Positions 45,759 through 54,333 of a stretch of DNA of 64,000 bases are shown piece by piece. A model generated the notes under the pieces. It was not told the origin of the DNA, ran no database searches, and saw only the letters and a list, made by a program, of their open reading frames with translations. The DNA comes from Sporosarcina ureae. GTDB lineage: Bacteria; Bacillota; Bacilli; Bacillales_A; Planococcaceae. The stretch is taken from the NCBI RefSeq assembly GCF_002101375.1, contig NZ_CP015207.1, positions 2,620,001 through 2,684,000 of the forward strand. Direction: 5' to 3'. The position numbers and the translations under genes are program-made. How positions within the stretch are numbered: the stretch's first letter is position 1; each line of letters opens with the position of its first letter.

Positions 45759-47318
45759 ATGAATTGGTTAGAAGGAATTAATTTCACAACTTCATTGGTA
45801 GTGCTCATCGTCTTGGCGATCCCCATCAGTATGGGAATTTTCCTATACTTTTTTGATCGCAGTCAAAAGCAGCATGCGATCTTGCGCAATTACCCGATTT
45901 TGGGCAGAGTACGCTATATGTTCGAGAAAGCGGGACCAGAAGTCAGACAATATTTATTCAACGATGATAATAGTGGAAAACCATTTAGCCGGGAAGAATA
46001 TTTACATATGGTGATGCCGGGGAAGTATTTGAACAGTATCATCGGTTTTGGATCTAAACGAGACTTTCAAGAGCCTGGTCACTATATTCGTAATGCCATG
46101 TTCACGAAACAGAATGAAGAAATGCGTGTGGATAATGATAGTCTATTAAACACTATGCGCTATGAGGTGGATACAGACAATTTATTCTCGCGTAAAGAAC
46201 ATCGTGAGGAAATTACAACGTTGCCTTGGTTGTTACCTGAGGAAGATGCAATTGTATTAGGTCCAAATTGTCAGCATCCATTTGTTGTGCGTAGCTTATT
46301 AGGTCAGTCCGGGATGAGTTATGGAGCACTCGGAGACCATGCAATTACTGCACTATCTAAAGGTATTGGTATGGCTCAAGGTGCATGGATGAATACAGGC
46401 GAGGGTGGTGTATCAGACCATCACTTAGTAGGTGGAGCAGATATCATTGCGCAAATCGGGTCAGGTTTATTCGGCTTCCGAACAGAAGATGGGCAGTTTG
46501 ATTTGGAAAAAGTAAAAGAGAAAGCAAAAATTCCACAGATTAAGGCATTTGAAATCAAGTTGGCGCAAGGAGCAAAAATGCGTGGGGGACATGTTGAAGG
46601 AGAGAAAGTCACAGAGGAGATTGCGGCTATACGAAATGTGAAAGCTTATACATCTATCAACAGTCCAAATCGTTTTAAACAGTTCCACGATTATCCAACT
46701 TTATTTTCCTTCATTGAAGATATTCGCCATGCAGGTGGTAAACCGGTTGGTATCAAAATAGTTATTGGAGGGAAGCAAGATGCGGAAGAATTAGCGTCTT
46801 ATATGTCTGAGACAGGCATGGGTCCTGATTTTATCTCACTTGACGGAGCAGAAGGTGGGTCAGGGGCTACCTATCAAGATTTAGCGGATAGTGTAGGCTT
46901 ACCCCTTCGTTCGTCACTTATTCTACTTGATGATGCGTTGCGTAAGTTTGAAGTGCGTGATCAAGTGAAAATCATTGCATCAGGGAAAATTATCACACCT
47001 GATAAAGCGGCAATTGCATTGGCTTTAGGTGCAGATTTGATTCAAGTGGCACGTGGTTTCATGATTTCAGTAGGATGCATCATGGCAGAGCGATGCCATA
47101 CGAATACTTGCCCAGCCGGTGTCGCAACAACGGATAAGAGTCTACAACGAGCACTTGTTGTAGAAGAGAAGAAGTTCCGTGTGACCAATTATATTTTGAC
47201 AATGAGGGAAGGATTGTTCCGTGTAGCTGCAGCTGCAGGACTGGACTCTCCAACCAAGTTTGAACGACATCATGTAGTGTATAAAGACGAGCGTGGAAAA
47301 GTCCATTCAATTGAGTAA
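45759..47318 (+). CDS. FMN-binding glutamate synthase-domain protein (YerD-like)
   Basis: A 519-residue protein with one N-terminal membrane helix (about 10-30). It then has the FMN/Glu-synthase barrel (GQSGMSYGALGDHAI; ISLDGAEGGSGATYQD) and the 3Fe-4S-type cysteines in GCIMAERCHTNTCPAG. There is no glutamine amidotransferase domain, so it is not a complete GOGAT. Substrate unknown. ATG after AAAGGAGTGGGG; the gene is monocistronic. Confidence 0.88.
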   Translation: MNWLEGINFTTSLVVLIVLAIPISMGIFLYFFDRSQKQHAILRNYPILGRVRYMFEKAGPEVRQYLFNDDNSGKPFSREEYLHMVMPGKYLNSIIGFGSKRDFQEPGHYIRNAMFTKQNEEMRVDNDSLLNTMRYEVDTDNLFSRKEHREEITTLPWLLPEEDAIVLGPNCQHPFVVRSLLGQSGMSYGALGDHAITALSKGIGMAQGAWMNTGEGGVSDHHLVGGADIIAQIGSGLFGFRTEDGQFDLEKVKEKAKIPQIKAFEIKLAQGAKMRGGHVEGEKVTEEIAAIRNVKAYTSINSPNRFKQFHDYPTLFSFIEDIRHAGGKPVGIKIVIGGKQDAEELASYMSETGMGPDFISLDGAEGGSGATYQDLADSVGLPLRSSLILLDDALRKFEVRDQVKIIASGKIITPDKAAIALALGADLIQVARGFMISVGCIMAERCHTNTCPAGVATTDKSLQRALVVEEKKFRVTNYILTMREGLFRVAAAAGLDSPTKFERHHVVYKDERGKVHSIE

Positions 47319-47353
47319 AAAAACGACCTGATGAATGTTCATCGGGTCGTTTT
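47319..47353. terminator. Bidirectional terminator between convergent genes
   Basis: AAACGACCTGATGA pairs with TCATCGGGTCGTTT with one G-T pair. T-runs are on both flanks, serving the FMN gene and the NlpC/P60 gene. Confidence 0.88.
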
Positions 47354-47358
47354 ACTGA

Positions 47359-48042
47359 TTATAGTCTTCTGAAACTATTGAATTTAGATTTCCAGTATGG
47401 ATTGTTTAGGCTGACAACTTCTGACTTCTTGCCACCTGCATGAACAAATTTATTGTTTCCCACATAGATTCCTACATGCGAAATCCCTTTGCGGTATGTA
47501 TTGTGGAAGAATACTAGGTCTCCAGGTTTTGGCGATTTAATTTTTGCCGATTGGTTGAATTGTCCAGTTGTCGTTCTAGATACAGACTTACCATTTTTCT
47601 TGAATGAATACTGAATGAATCCACTGCAGTCGAATCCTCTAGTGGTAGTCCCACCGAAACGGTATGGGATTCCGCGCAAGTTCATTGCTGTTTTCACAAC
47701 ACCAGATCCGCCACCTTTAGTAGGAGAAGTTGCTGCTACTGCTTTGCCTGTAGATCTCTTTAATAGGGAACTGGAAACATATCCTCTTTTACCATTAACC
47801 TTTACTTTATACCATAATTGCTTACCTGCGTATTTTTGGTGTGTCAGTTGAACACGAGTTCCCTTTTTTAATGTAAAGACTCTTTTATGGTTTGTTCCAG
47901 CATCTGCTCGAACATTTGCATTATGTACTGTTATGTATGTACCATTCTTCGCTGTAGCTTTACTTGCGGCATCGGCTGTTCCGCCATTGAATCCCATAAA
48001 CAGAACTGATGTCATCAAAATTGAACATAATAATTTTTTCAC
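47359..48042 (-). CDS. Secreted SH3 + NlpC/P60 peptidoglycan endopeptidase
   Basis: A 227-residue precursor. The signal peptide is about 1-25 (KKLLCSILMTSVLFMGF), an SH3b domain about 35-93 (NVRADAGTNHKRVFTLKKG) and an NlpC/P60 domain about 110-227. Catalytic Cys is in FDCSGFIQYSF, His in ISHVGIYVGN and the third residue in FVHAGG. GTG 48042 follows GGAGGAG; the longer in-frame start at 48087 would spoil the signal peptide. Expected to cut D-Glu-DAP or similar stem-peptide bonds. A WalR-type box lies about 120 bp upstream. Confidence 0.9.
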   Translation of the reverse strand: MKKLLCSILMTSVLFMGFNGGTADAASKATAKNGTYITVHNANVRADAGTNHKRVFTLKKGTRVQLTHQKYAGKQLWYKVKVNGKRGYVSSSLLKRSTGKAVAATSPTKGGGSGVVKTAMNLRGIPYRFGGTTTRGFDCSGFIQYSFKKNGKSVSRTTTGQFNQSAKIKSPKPGDLVFFHNTYRKGISHVGIYVGNNKFVHAGGKKSEVVSLNNPYWKSKFNSFRRL

Positions 48043-48160
48043 GAATGATTCTCCTCCAAAATAATGTTTATCGCTCTCTAGCTGCAAATAATATCTTACA
48101 CGAGCTATGTAGTGTTAAACATTACGTTCATATTAAGAAGGAGTTACAAGAATGGTGTTT

Positions 48161-48177
48161 TGTAAACAGATTGTAAC
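48161..48177 (+). promoter_or_regulatory. WalR-type box upstream of the NlpC/P60 gene (opposite orientation)
   Basis: TGTAAA-CAGAT-TGTAAC fits TGTWAH-N5-TGTWAH on the plus strand, while the gene is on the minus strand. It lies about 120 bp before the GTG start. The reversed orientation may mean repression rather than activation. Confidence 0.6.
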
Positions 48178-48187
48178 AAAGCAAAAT

Positions 48188-48213
48188 AGCCTTCCTGTAG
48201 AAAGGAAGGCTTG
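48188..48213 (-). terminator. Terminator of the YflT-like gene
   Basis: AGCCTTCCT and AGGAAGGCT form a 9-bp stem just beyond the stop of the minus-strand gene, followed on that strand by ATTTTG. Confidence 0.75.
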
Positions 48214-48225
48214 TAGCGAGTGAGG

Positions 48226-48843
48226 TTACTTTCTAGGAAAAGAAGGAGGATCTTCTTCTACAATTTGTTCAGATAAGACAGCACGCTCTTCTTCAGAAGT
48301 AAGATCATTTGTCTGAATAGTCTCGTCTGACTTGGTTGACTTCAATACTTCAGGATGTGCAGCGTTTTGTAGTGGTTCATATCCACCATATGAGGGTTCT
48401 GATTCTATAGTTTTTGTCGTTCTAGAGGAATCGGTGTTGGGTCTAGACACAGGACTCGATAATCTGTCTGTTTGAAAAGTCTCGTCATTCGAATACACGC
48501 TGAGAGCCCATCCTTCATCTACATATAGCATCATGCCACCGTGTTGGACTTCTTCGTAATAGCGGTCTACCTGGGTCGTATCCATCCCGATGCCATACAT
48601 CATTTGTTTGATATGATTTTCGCCTGTAAGGAAGTCCATAAAACGATCTGTCCACGTATCATATGCGGAGTACACGTCTGCTCCCGTTCTACTGCGCAGC
48701 ATGGCTACATCATTTTCATTTTTAGCGATTACATAAATATTGTCATCAAGATAACCGGTTTCTTTTAATTCCTCTATTTTGCTTAGAAGGTCAGCATCGT
48801 TGTAATACACACCAATAAATGTTTTGCTGATTAGTTCATCCAT
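48226..48843 (-). CDS. General stress protein, YflT/GSP17M domain
   Basis: A 205-residue protein. Residues about 5-110 form the YflT domain (TFIGVYYNDADLLSKIEELK ... YEEVQHGGMMLYVD). The last 80 residues are polar and probably disordered. YflT-like proteins belong to the sigma-B general stress regulon in Bacillus; biochemical role unknown. AGGGAGG ribosome site; a sigma-B-type promoter lies 37 bp upstream. Confidence 0.85.
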   Translation of the reverse strand: MDELISKTFIGVYYNDADLLSKIEELKETGYLDDNIYVIAKNENDVAMLRSRTGADVYSAYDTWTDRFMDFLTGENHIKQMMYGIGMDTTQVDRYYEEVQHGGMMLYVDEGWALSVYSNDETFQTDRLSSPVSRPNTDSSRTTKTIESEPSYGGYEPLQNAAHPEVLKSTKSDETIQTNDLTSEEERAVLSEQIVEEDPPSFPRK

Positions 48844-48879
48844 TGTATAGCCTCCCTCTTTATAGTTGCTCTACATAGT

Positions 48880-48905
48880 ATACCCGTTTACTGTTCTTCA
48901 AAAAC
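48880..48905 (-). promoter_or_regulatory. Sigma-B promoter of the YflT-like gene
   Basis: On the minus strand: GTTTTT (48905-48900), 14 bp, GGGTAT (48885-48880). It fits the sigma-B consensus GTTTWW-N12-14-GGGWAW fully. Confidence 0.85.
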
Positions 48906-49187
48906 CTACCGAACGTTGAAAAAGATTGGGGGATGGCATGTAAGATCAAGTGTAAAAAAAATCGTCTGTACAGAGTGAAGGAAGTCTGCATCCACCTCCA
49001 AAATTATCGCATGCATTCTACAATGGTCATTTCGAATAGAAACGAAGAAAAAGATTCATAATTGTGTCTGGTCATTTCGTTACATAACTCTTTAGCTGTA
49101 CGTTTCATAGTATCGGTTTATTTGTTAAGGTTTTACAGATATGATAGGATACACAGTATAGTTAACAATAGAAAGGGTCGGTTTATC
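48906..49187. other. Intergenic region, no gene seen
   Basis: AT-rich DNA between two divergent genes. Several short open frames lack ribosome sites. Nothing else stands out apart from the sigma-B promoter at its left edge. Confidence 0.5.
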
Positions 49188-49601
49188 ATGAGAAAAAGAC
49201 AGCTATTGGCTCCGCTTAGTCTTTCACTTCTATTATTAGGAGCATGTAACGCGGATACTGAAAAAGAAACAGATGTAGACAAGGAACAAACCGAACCAGC
49301 TGAAAATGTCGTTAAAGATCCTATAGATAAATCTGAGACAACAGCTACTAATGACGAGTTAAAAGAGGAGTTTGGGAAAGAAGAAGGGGTATCAGAAGTA
49401 AGTTTGATTATTACTGAAGATGCAGGTGGCTTCGTCTTGCTAGACTTTGAAGTATCAGAAGACATGAACAAAGAAGATGCTGAAAAAGTTAGTAAAAAAT
49501 ACTATGAACGTATTGAAAAAGAGTATCCAGAACATAGCATTGATATCCAAGCGCGTAAAAGCGGAGAAACATTTGTACAAGAAACAAAGGCAGTTAAATA
49601 A
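49188..49601 (+). CDS. Small exported lipoprotein of unknown function
   Basis: A 137-residue precursor with a typical lipoprotein signal (SLSLLLLGAC, Cys at about 20). An acidic, Glu/Thr/Asp-rich linker precedes a small alpha/beta domain (about 55-137; EVSLIITEDAGGFVLLDFEV). No recognised family. ATG follows AGAAAGGG; a longer open frame from 49062 does not start with a signal peptide. Confidence 0.75.
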   Translation: MRKRQLLAPLSLSLLLLGACNADTEKETDVDKEQTEPAENVVKDPIDKSETTATNDELKEEFGKEEGVSEVSLIITEDAGGFVLLDFEVSEDMNKEDAEKVSKKYYERIEKEYPEHSIDIQARKSGETFVQETKAVK

Positions 49602-49611
49602 TGAATGTAAA

Positions 49612-49642
49612 GATGCCGTCCTAACAATAGGGCGGTATTTTT
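49612..49642 (+). terminator. Terminator after the lipoprotein gene
   Basis: TGCCGTCCT (49614-49622) pairs with AGGGCGGTA (49629-49637), with G-T pairs, followed by TTTTT. Confidence 0.75.
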
Positions 49643-49987
49643 ATCGGTAATACTAATTGATATGTTAGTGAATGCGAATCAGTATAATATAACAATAGAC
49701 GAGGCGAAGTAAAATCTCCTCTATTTCTATTTTGATCCAAGGCAAAAGCTTGCCCGTGCCACATACAAGTTTTCACTATAGAAATATCTGATAGTAGTTT
49801 GGATGTGTACTTTGCATCAAATGATGGTAGATTTGAAGAGTATTAAGTGAATCAAATAATAATTATCGTTGCTATGTAGTTGGTTACTTTTTGATTAGCT
49901 TACCGCTTCATAAATTTAGTTAAATTGTTAGAAAAGAATCATTGCGATACAATAATAGAATCTATAGATAGAGAGTGGGGATTTCAT
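49643..49987. other. AT-rich leader of the TetR-SMR operon
   Basis: No gene. A small GGCAA-AAGC-TTGCC hairpin lies near 49741-49754. A guanidine (ykkC-type) riboswitch was looked for because of the SMR genes and was not recognised. The promoter could not be fixed. Confidence 0.4.
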
Positions 49988-50572
49988 TTGGGAAAAAAAA
50001 CAGCTATTGTACATTCAGCTATAGAAGTGTTTAAAGAACAGGGGATTGAGAAGACTAAAATTTCGGATATTGTTAAGCGTGCAGGGATTGCGCAAGGTAC
50101 ATTCTATTTATATTTTCCGTCAAAACTATCTTTAATGCCTGCGATTGCCGAGGTAATGGTGGCCAAGACGATGGATGTGGTCAAACTCACTGTCGATCAC
50201 GACGCATCATATGCCAAACAGTTCGAGCAGATGGTAGATGCAATATATGAAGTGAATAAAGAATACTACGAAATATTGGCTGTTATATATTCCGGCCTAG
50301 CTTCAACTGAGCATATTCGCGAGTGGGAATCGGTGTACGCGCCATTTTATGAATGGATTAGCGAAAAACTTGAAGCCGCCAAAAAAGCAGGAGCGGTTCG
50401 TCAATCGATCAAACCTGACCGGACGGCGAAGATTATTATTGGTCTTATCGAATCGACTGCTGAGCAAGTATTTCTTTATGCTCAACATGATGAAAGTGAA
50501 GCGGATAGACAGAAAGAAGAAGTCCTCGATTTCCTATCTCATGCACTGCAATTTCAAACAGTGGAAGGTTAA
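49988..50572 (+). CDS. TetR-family regulator of the SMR pair (YvdT-like)
   Basis: A 194-residue TetR protein. The HTH is at about 20-45 (KISDIVKRAGIAQGTFYLYF). The C-terminal helical ligand domain follows. The TTG start is supported by GTGGGG upstream. The order TetR-SMR-SMR equals that of B. subtilis yvdT-yvdS-yvdR. It probably represses the two downstream exporter genes. Confidence 0.85.
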   Translation: MGKKTAIVHSAIEVFKEQGIEKTKISDIVKRAGIAQGTFYLYFPSKLSLMPAIAEVMVAKTMDVVKLTVDHDASYAKQFEQMVDAIYEVNKEYYEILAVIYSGLASTEHIREWESVYAPFYEWISEKLEAAKKAGAVRQSIKPDRTAKIIIGLIESTAEQVFLYAQHDESEADRQKEEVLDFLSHALQFQTVEG

Positions 50573-50653
50573 CATAGCCAAATGTTAGCTTTTATGATAA
50601 AATGAATGATAGTCAGTCATAAGGACGACGAAAATTAAATTGGAGCGGATAGT

Positions 50654-51040
50654 ATGAGTAAAGCGTGGCTATATGTCGCATTAACTAGCTTTTTTGAATT
50701 AGTATGGATCTTTGGATTTAACACAGCGACTCAATGGTGGCATTGGATAGTGATCATCGGCTTTATATTTGTGGATTTTCATTTCCTCACGAAAGCTTGT
50801 GAAGGTTTACCAACCGGGACGGTCTATGCGATATTCGCTGGAATCGGAACAGTCGGTACATCATTAATGGACGTCATGTTCTTCGGTGAACATATTAGTA
50901 TAGGGAAGATCTTCTTCATTTTCATTCTAGTTATTGGTGTAGCGGGATTGAAGGTAGCGGATGGTCTGGATGAAAAGAAAGCGCTGAAGGGAGTGGAAGA
51001 CGATGGGGTGGATTCTAGTATTTTTGGCGGCAATAAGTGA
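50654..51040 (+). CDS. Small multidrug resistance (SMR) subunit 1
   Basis: A 128-residue SMR protein with four TM helices. The essential membrane Glu is in TSFFELVWIFGF (residue 15 or so), and the family loop is GLPTGTVYAIFAGIGTVGT. The C-terminal tail is charged and longer than in most SMRs. It overlaps the second SMR gene by 38 bp, so they probably form an obligate heterodimer. Substrates may be cations or guanidinium-like compounds. Confidence 0.88.
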   Translation: MSKAWLYVALTSFFELVWIFGFNTATQWWHWIVIIGFIFVDFHFLTKACEGLPTGTVYAIFAGIGTVGTSLMDVMFFGEHISIGKIFFIFILVIGVAGLKVADGLDEKKALKGVEDDGVDSSIFGGNK

Positions 51041-51317
51041 GTTTGCCGGTGTCATAGGGCTGAAGAAATTTAGTGAAAATAAAACATGGACCAATGGCTT
51101 ACTATACTACGGAGGGTTCGGTATCGCGTTCTACTTTCTTTATAACTCCTTTAAGTTTTTGCAAGTCAGTACAGCGTATGCTGTGTGGATTGGTGTAGGT
51201 ACAGCTGGTGCCGTACTCATCAATATGCTGTTCTTCGGTGAATCGAAGAGTACAGGTAGAGTAGTGAGTCTCATACTCATCGTCATCGGAGTAGTTGGAC
51301 TAAAAGCGTTATCATAA
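51003..51317 (+). CDS. Small multidrug resistance (SMR) subunit 2
   Basis: A 104-residue SMR protein with four TM helices. The membrane Glu is in AAISEFAGVIGLKKF, and the loop YAVWIGVGTAGAVLINMLFF is typical. It starts within the 3' end of the partner gene (38-bp overlap), with a ribosome site GGGAGTGGA inside it. It pairs with the upstream subunit. Confidence 0.88.
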   Translation: MGWILVFLAAISEFAGVIGLKKFSENKTWTNGLLYYGGFGIAFYFLYNSFKFLQVSTAYAVWIGVGTAGAVLINMLFFGESKSTGRVVSLILIVIGVVGLKALS

Positions 51318-51361
51318 AATATATCTCCTTTCTTATAGAAGGAGGTGTACGTATAGAATGG

Positions 51362-51401
51362 AAAACGGACATGCCTATGTTAACAGGCATGTCCGTTTTA
51401 T
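51362..51401. terminator. Bidirectional terminator between SMR genes and sda
   Basis: AAAACGGACATGCCT pairs with AGGCATGTCCGTTTT, a perfect stem with A/T flanks. It ends the SMR operon and, on the other strand, sda. Confidence 0.9.
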
Positions 51402-51414
51402 TGTATCCGAAAGA

Positions 51415-51552
51415 TCAGCTACTGAGTTTTATCGATTCCAAGGCACGTTTACGTATCTCGCGTTCTAACATTTGGATGAACTCCAGATTTAGATGATACT
51501 TTTGGGCTTGTTGATAGGAATAGAGTAGCATTTGATCCGATAAATGTAACAC
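51415..51552 (-). CDS. sda: Sporulation checkpoint kinase inhibitor Sda
   Basis: A 45-residue protein starting at GTG 51552, ten bases after AAGGAGG. The sequence has the Sda layout: LSDQMLLYSYQQAQ helix, then HLNLEFIQMLEREIRKRAL helix, then a short hydrophobic tail. It lines up along its length with the 46-residue B. subtilis Sda (LSDELLIESY; LNRDFIELIE). Sda binds the KinA/KinB kinase and blocks the phosphorelay when replication is disturbed. This supports a spore-former. It lies under a promoter with LexA- and DnaA-type sites. Confidence 0.9.
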   Translation of the reverse strand: MLHLSDQMLLYSYQQAQKYHLNLEFIQMLEREIRKRALESIKLSS

Positions 51553-51623
51553 AGTAGAACCGCCTCCTTTGGGATGAATTGATTGTAATCAGTCTGCATG
51601 CTTCTCTCTTGATGTTATATCTT

Positions 51624-51658
51624 ACTTTACCAAATTTTCATAAAAAGAACAAGCGTTC
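51624..51658 (-). promoter_or_regulatory. sda promoter with LexA-type operator over the -35
   Basis: On the minus strand TTGTTC (51652-51647) is followed by 17 bp and TAAAGT (51629-51624). The -35 lies inside GAAC-AAGC-GTTC (51647-51658), a perfect GAAC-N4-GTTC LexA (DinR) core. Flanks fit the full CGAACRNRYGTTYC consensus at 12 of 14 positions. LexA binding would occlude RNA polymerase. Confidence 0.75.
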
Positions 51659-51661
51659 TAA

Positions 51662-51759
51662 TTGTCCACAATGCTAGTGGGTAATCTGTGGGTAATATGT
51701 GAATGGTTTACATAAACTGCTAAGATACGCGGTGTATAATGTGTATAGAGTTATGAACA
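51662..51759. promoter_or_regulatory. Cluster of DnaA-box-like sequences upstream of sda
   Basis: Six 9-mers within 98 bp are one or two mismatches from TTATNCACA, on either strand: TTGTCCACA (51662-51670), AGTGGGTAA (51676-51684), TGTGGGTAA (51687-51695), GGTGTATAA (51731-51739), TGTGTATAG (51740-51748) and TTATGAACA (51751-51759). B. subtilis sda is activated by DnaA through such boxes. Confidence 0.75.
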
Positions 51760-52308
51760 AAATATAAATGTCGAATGCTGTCGAGCGAAACTTATCATAC
51801 ACTACTAGTATTCTGCATAATTAATGAATACGTATCGCCCCTTTGAATAGGTATAGTAGAGTGTTAGTTACAATCTGCAGCAATTGATAAACGGATGGAT
51901 AAGCAAAATCGAATAAAATAAAGCAAGAACTCTACTTCGTAATATTTGTAATAAGAGGATCGTCATAGGAAGGACAAGCATGGCCTTCTATTTGTAGAAT
52001 AAAGATTTCACCTATATTTTCTTCTATTTAATGAAAGTAACAAGGCCAAATAAAAAAATAAATTAAGATATTTTGATATGCAATATATCGCTATATATAG
52101 GGTATGTAAGCGTATTCAGATGTTTTAAATTAGTCACAATTAACGAAAAACTTTAAAAATACGGTTGACCTTTATTCATATACAAGATATGATTACAGCA
52201 ATCTAGTTCATAGCGGTGAATTATTCACTAGCTGTTCAGAATATTCAACTGAATGAAATTAATGTAATTAGCAATTGATTCGTTCAATTAGTTTAGGAGA
52301 GATTGCAA
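51760..52308 (+). promoter_or_regulatory. ilvD upstream region and promoter
   Basis: No gene in this 549-bp stretch. A strong sigma-A promoter is at 52165-52193: TTGACC, 17 bp, TATGAT. GCTGTTCAGAATATT (52231-52245) matches the CodY consensus AATTTTCWGAAAATT at 11 of 15 positions and lies just downstream of the start of transcription, where CodY could block elongation. The remainder is AT-rich with no other clear signal. Confidence 0.6.
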
Positions 52309-53976
52309 ATGAGAAGTGACATGATTAAAAAAGGAATCGATCGTGCACCACATCGTAGCTTACTATATGCAGCTGGTGTTAAAACGAAAGATATGAACAA
52401 ACCATTTATTGGAGTGTGTAACTCTTATATAGATATCATTCCAGGACATATGCATTTGAACAAATTCGCGGAAGTAGTTAAAGAAGCAATTTGGGAAGCG
52501 GGCGGCGTACCGTTTGAATTTAATACAATTGGTGTAGATGATGGAATCGCAATGGGACATATTGGTATGCGTTACTCATTGCCAAGTCGTGAGCTAATTG
52601 CAGACTCAGCAGAAACAGTCATTAATGCACACTGGTTTGACGGAGTCTTCTATATACCTAACTGTGACAAGATTACACCGGGCATGTTAATGGCTGCTGT
52701 TCGCACAAATGTCCCTTCTGTATTCGTTTCTGGAGGACCGATGGAAGCAGGTGTTTCTGCAACAGGTGAGACACTTTCATTAACTTCCGTGTTCGAAGGC
52801 GTTGGAGCTTACAAAAGTGGTAACATGACAGCTGAAGCGTTGCTCGACATTGAACAAAATGCATGTCCATCATGTGGATCATGTTCAGGCATGTTCACTG
52901 CGAACTCTATGAACTCTCTAATGGAAATGCTCGGTATGGCTCTTCCAGGAAATGCGACAATCCTTGCAACTTCAAATGAACGCCATGTACTAATCAAAGA
53001 TGCAGTGAAACACTTGATGAATTGTATCGAAAAAGATATTAAACCAAGAGACATCATTACAAAAGAAACAATCGACGATGCATTCGCACTCGATATGGCA
53101 ATGGGTGGTTCTACTAATACAGTTCTTCACACATTAGCGATCGCGCACGAAGCAGAAATTGATTACAACATTGAAGATGTAAATGATGTAGCTAAACGAG
53201 TACCTTATTTATCGAAGATCATGCCAGCATCTGATTATTCTATGCATGATATTCATCTAGCCGGTGGTGTGAGCGCAATTATCAATGAATTGTGTAAAAT
53301 CGATGGTGCGATCCATAAAGACCGTATTACGATCACTGGTAAAACGATTGCAGAAGATGTCGCAGGACATGAAATTACCAATACAGATGTCATTCGAACG
53401 AAAGATAATCCACATAGTCCAGTAGGCGGTCTGTCTATTCTATTTGGTAACATTGCTCCTGAAGGTTCTGTCATTAAAGTTGGGGCAGTTGATCCCTCTA
53501 TCAAGGAATTCAGAGGAGAAGCGATTGTCTTTAATTCACAAGAAGAAGCCCAAGAAAATATTGATAATGACACGGTAAAAGCAGGCCATGTAGTCGTCAT
53601 TAGATATGAAGGTCCTAAAGGTGGACCGGGAATGCCGGAAATGCTAGCACCGACCTCAGCAATTATGGGGAAAGGGCTTGGTAAAGAAGTTGCTTTAATT
53701 ACCGATGGTCGTTTCTCTGGGGCATCGCGAGGTATTTCTATTGGACATATCTCACCAGAAGCTGCATCCGGAGGGCCGATTGCACTTGTAGAGAACGGAG
53801 ATATTATCGACATTGATCTGACAAACCGTACGATCGAACTGGTAGTATCTGATGAAGTTCTTGCAGAACGGCGCCATGCACTGGAACCATTCGAACCAAA
53901 GATTAAAAAAGGCTATCTTGCTAGATATTCTCAACTAGTCACTTCAGCAAGTACTGGTGGAGTTATGAAAATTTAA
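52309..53976 (+). CDS. ilvD: Dihydroxy-acid dehydratase IlvD
   Basis: A 555-residue enzyme that dehydrates dihydroxy-acids to 2-keto acids in valine and isoleucine synthesis. Iron-sulfur and active-site motifs are intact: [26 protein letters not shown] and the C-terminal [12 protein letters not shown] 52309 is supported by AGGAGAG; the in-frame codons two upstream are not needed. It is the first gene of the branched-chain operon and is separated from ilvB by a T-box, so it is made from the upstream promoter regardless of the T-box. Confidence 0.95.
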   Translation: MRSDMIKKGIDRAPHRSLLYAAGVKTKDMNKPFIGVCNSYIDIIPGHMHLNKFAEVVKEAIWEAGGVPFEFNTIGVDDGIAMGHIGMRYSLPSRELIADSAETVINAHWFDGVFYIPNCDKITPGMLMAAVRTNVPSVFVSGGPMEAGVSATGETLSLTSVFEGVGAYKSGNMTAEALLDIEQNACPSCGSCSGMFTANSMNSLMEMLGMALPGNATILATSNERHVLIKDAVKHLMNCIEKDIKPRDIITKETIDDAFALDMAMGGSTNTVLHTLAIAHEAEIDYNIEDVNDVAKRVPYLSKIMPASDYSMHDIHLAGGVSAIINELCKIDGAIHKDRITITGKTIAEDVAGHEITNTDVIRTKDNPHSPVGGLSILFGNIAPEGSVIKVGAVDPSIKEFRGEAIVFNSQEEAQENIDNDTVKAGHVVVIRYEGPKGGPGMPEMLAPTSAIMGKGLGKEVALITDGRFSGASRGISIGHISPEAASGGPIALVENGDIIDIDLTNRTIELVVSDEVLAERRHALEPFEPKIKKGYLARYSQLVTSASTGGVMKI

Positions 53977-53999
53977 TATACAAAACGTTGATGAGGTTA

Positions 54000-54274
54000 A
54001 AGTAGATAGAAAATGTATTCACAGAGAGCCGGCGGTGCTGCGAGCCGGTAATACAGCTATTTGCGACATCCCCTCGGAGTGGATTGCTAAAAGGTATACC
54101 GATTAGGCAGTCCCGGGCTCGATATTCGGGCTCGTTAGCAATGAGAAAGTATAGCTTCGGCTTGCTTTTTCATAAGGTGACAATTGTCACGAACTAGGGT
54201 GGTACCATGAAAGCTTTTTCATCCCTATGTAAAGAGAGAAGGATTCTTTGCGTGGGATGAAAAGGTTTTTTTTT
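54000..54274 (+). ncRNA. T-box riboswitch controlling ilvB onward
   Basis: Stem I with AG-bulge (AGAGAGCCGG) starts near 54032. The specifier loop reads GAC-ATC-CCCTCGGAG; ATC at 54068-54070 is the likely specifier (isoleucine tRNA), while CTC at 54073-54075 (leucine) is the alternative. The T-box core AGGGTGGTACC is at 54196-54206. The terminator pairs CTTTTTCATCCC (54214-54225) with GGGATGAAAAGG (54254-54265), ending in nine T. Uncharged tRNA would favour the antiterminator. Confidence 0.93.
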
Positions 54275-54333
54275 AGGTGAAAATGTCAGTGGCCAATATA
54301 AATATAGTGGAAAATTGTAAGGAGGAGTTCAGT

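Noticed and set aside
45759..47318. Glutamate synthase large subunit
   Set aside because: Only about a third of the length, without the amidotransferase domain, and with an N-terminal membrane helix. Better called a YerD-like FMN protein.
49643..49987. A guanidine (ykkC-type) riboswitch before the TetR-SMR genes
   Set aside because: The conserved sequence blocks were not found.
51360..51470. A 36-codon plus-strand frame behind GGAGGTG
   Set aside because: Its start lies inside the terminator hairpin of the SMR operon and it runs antisense to sda.
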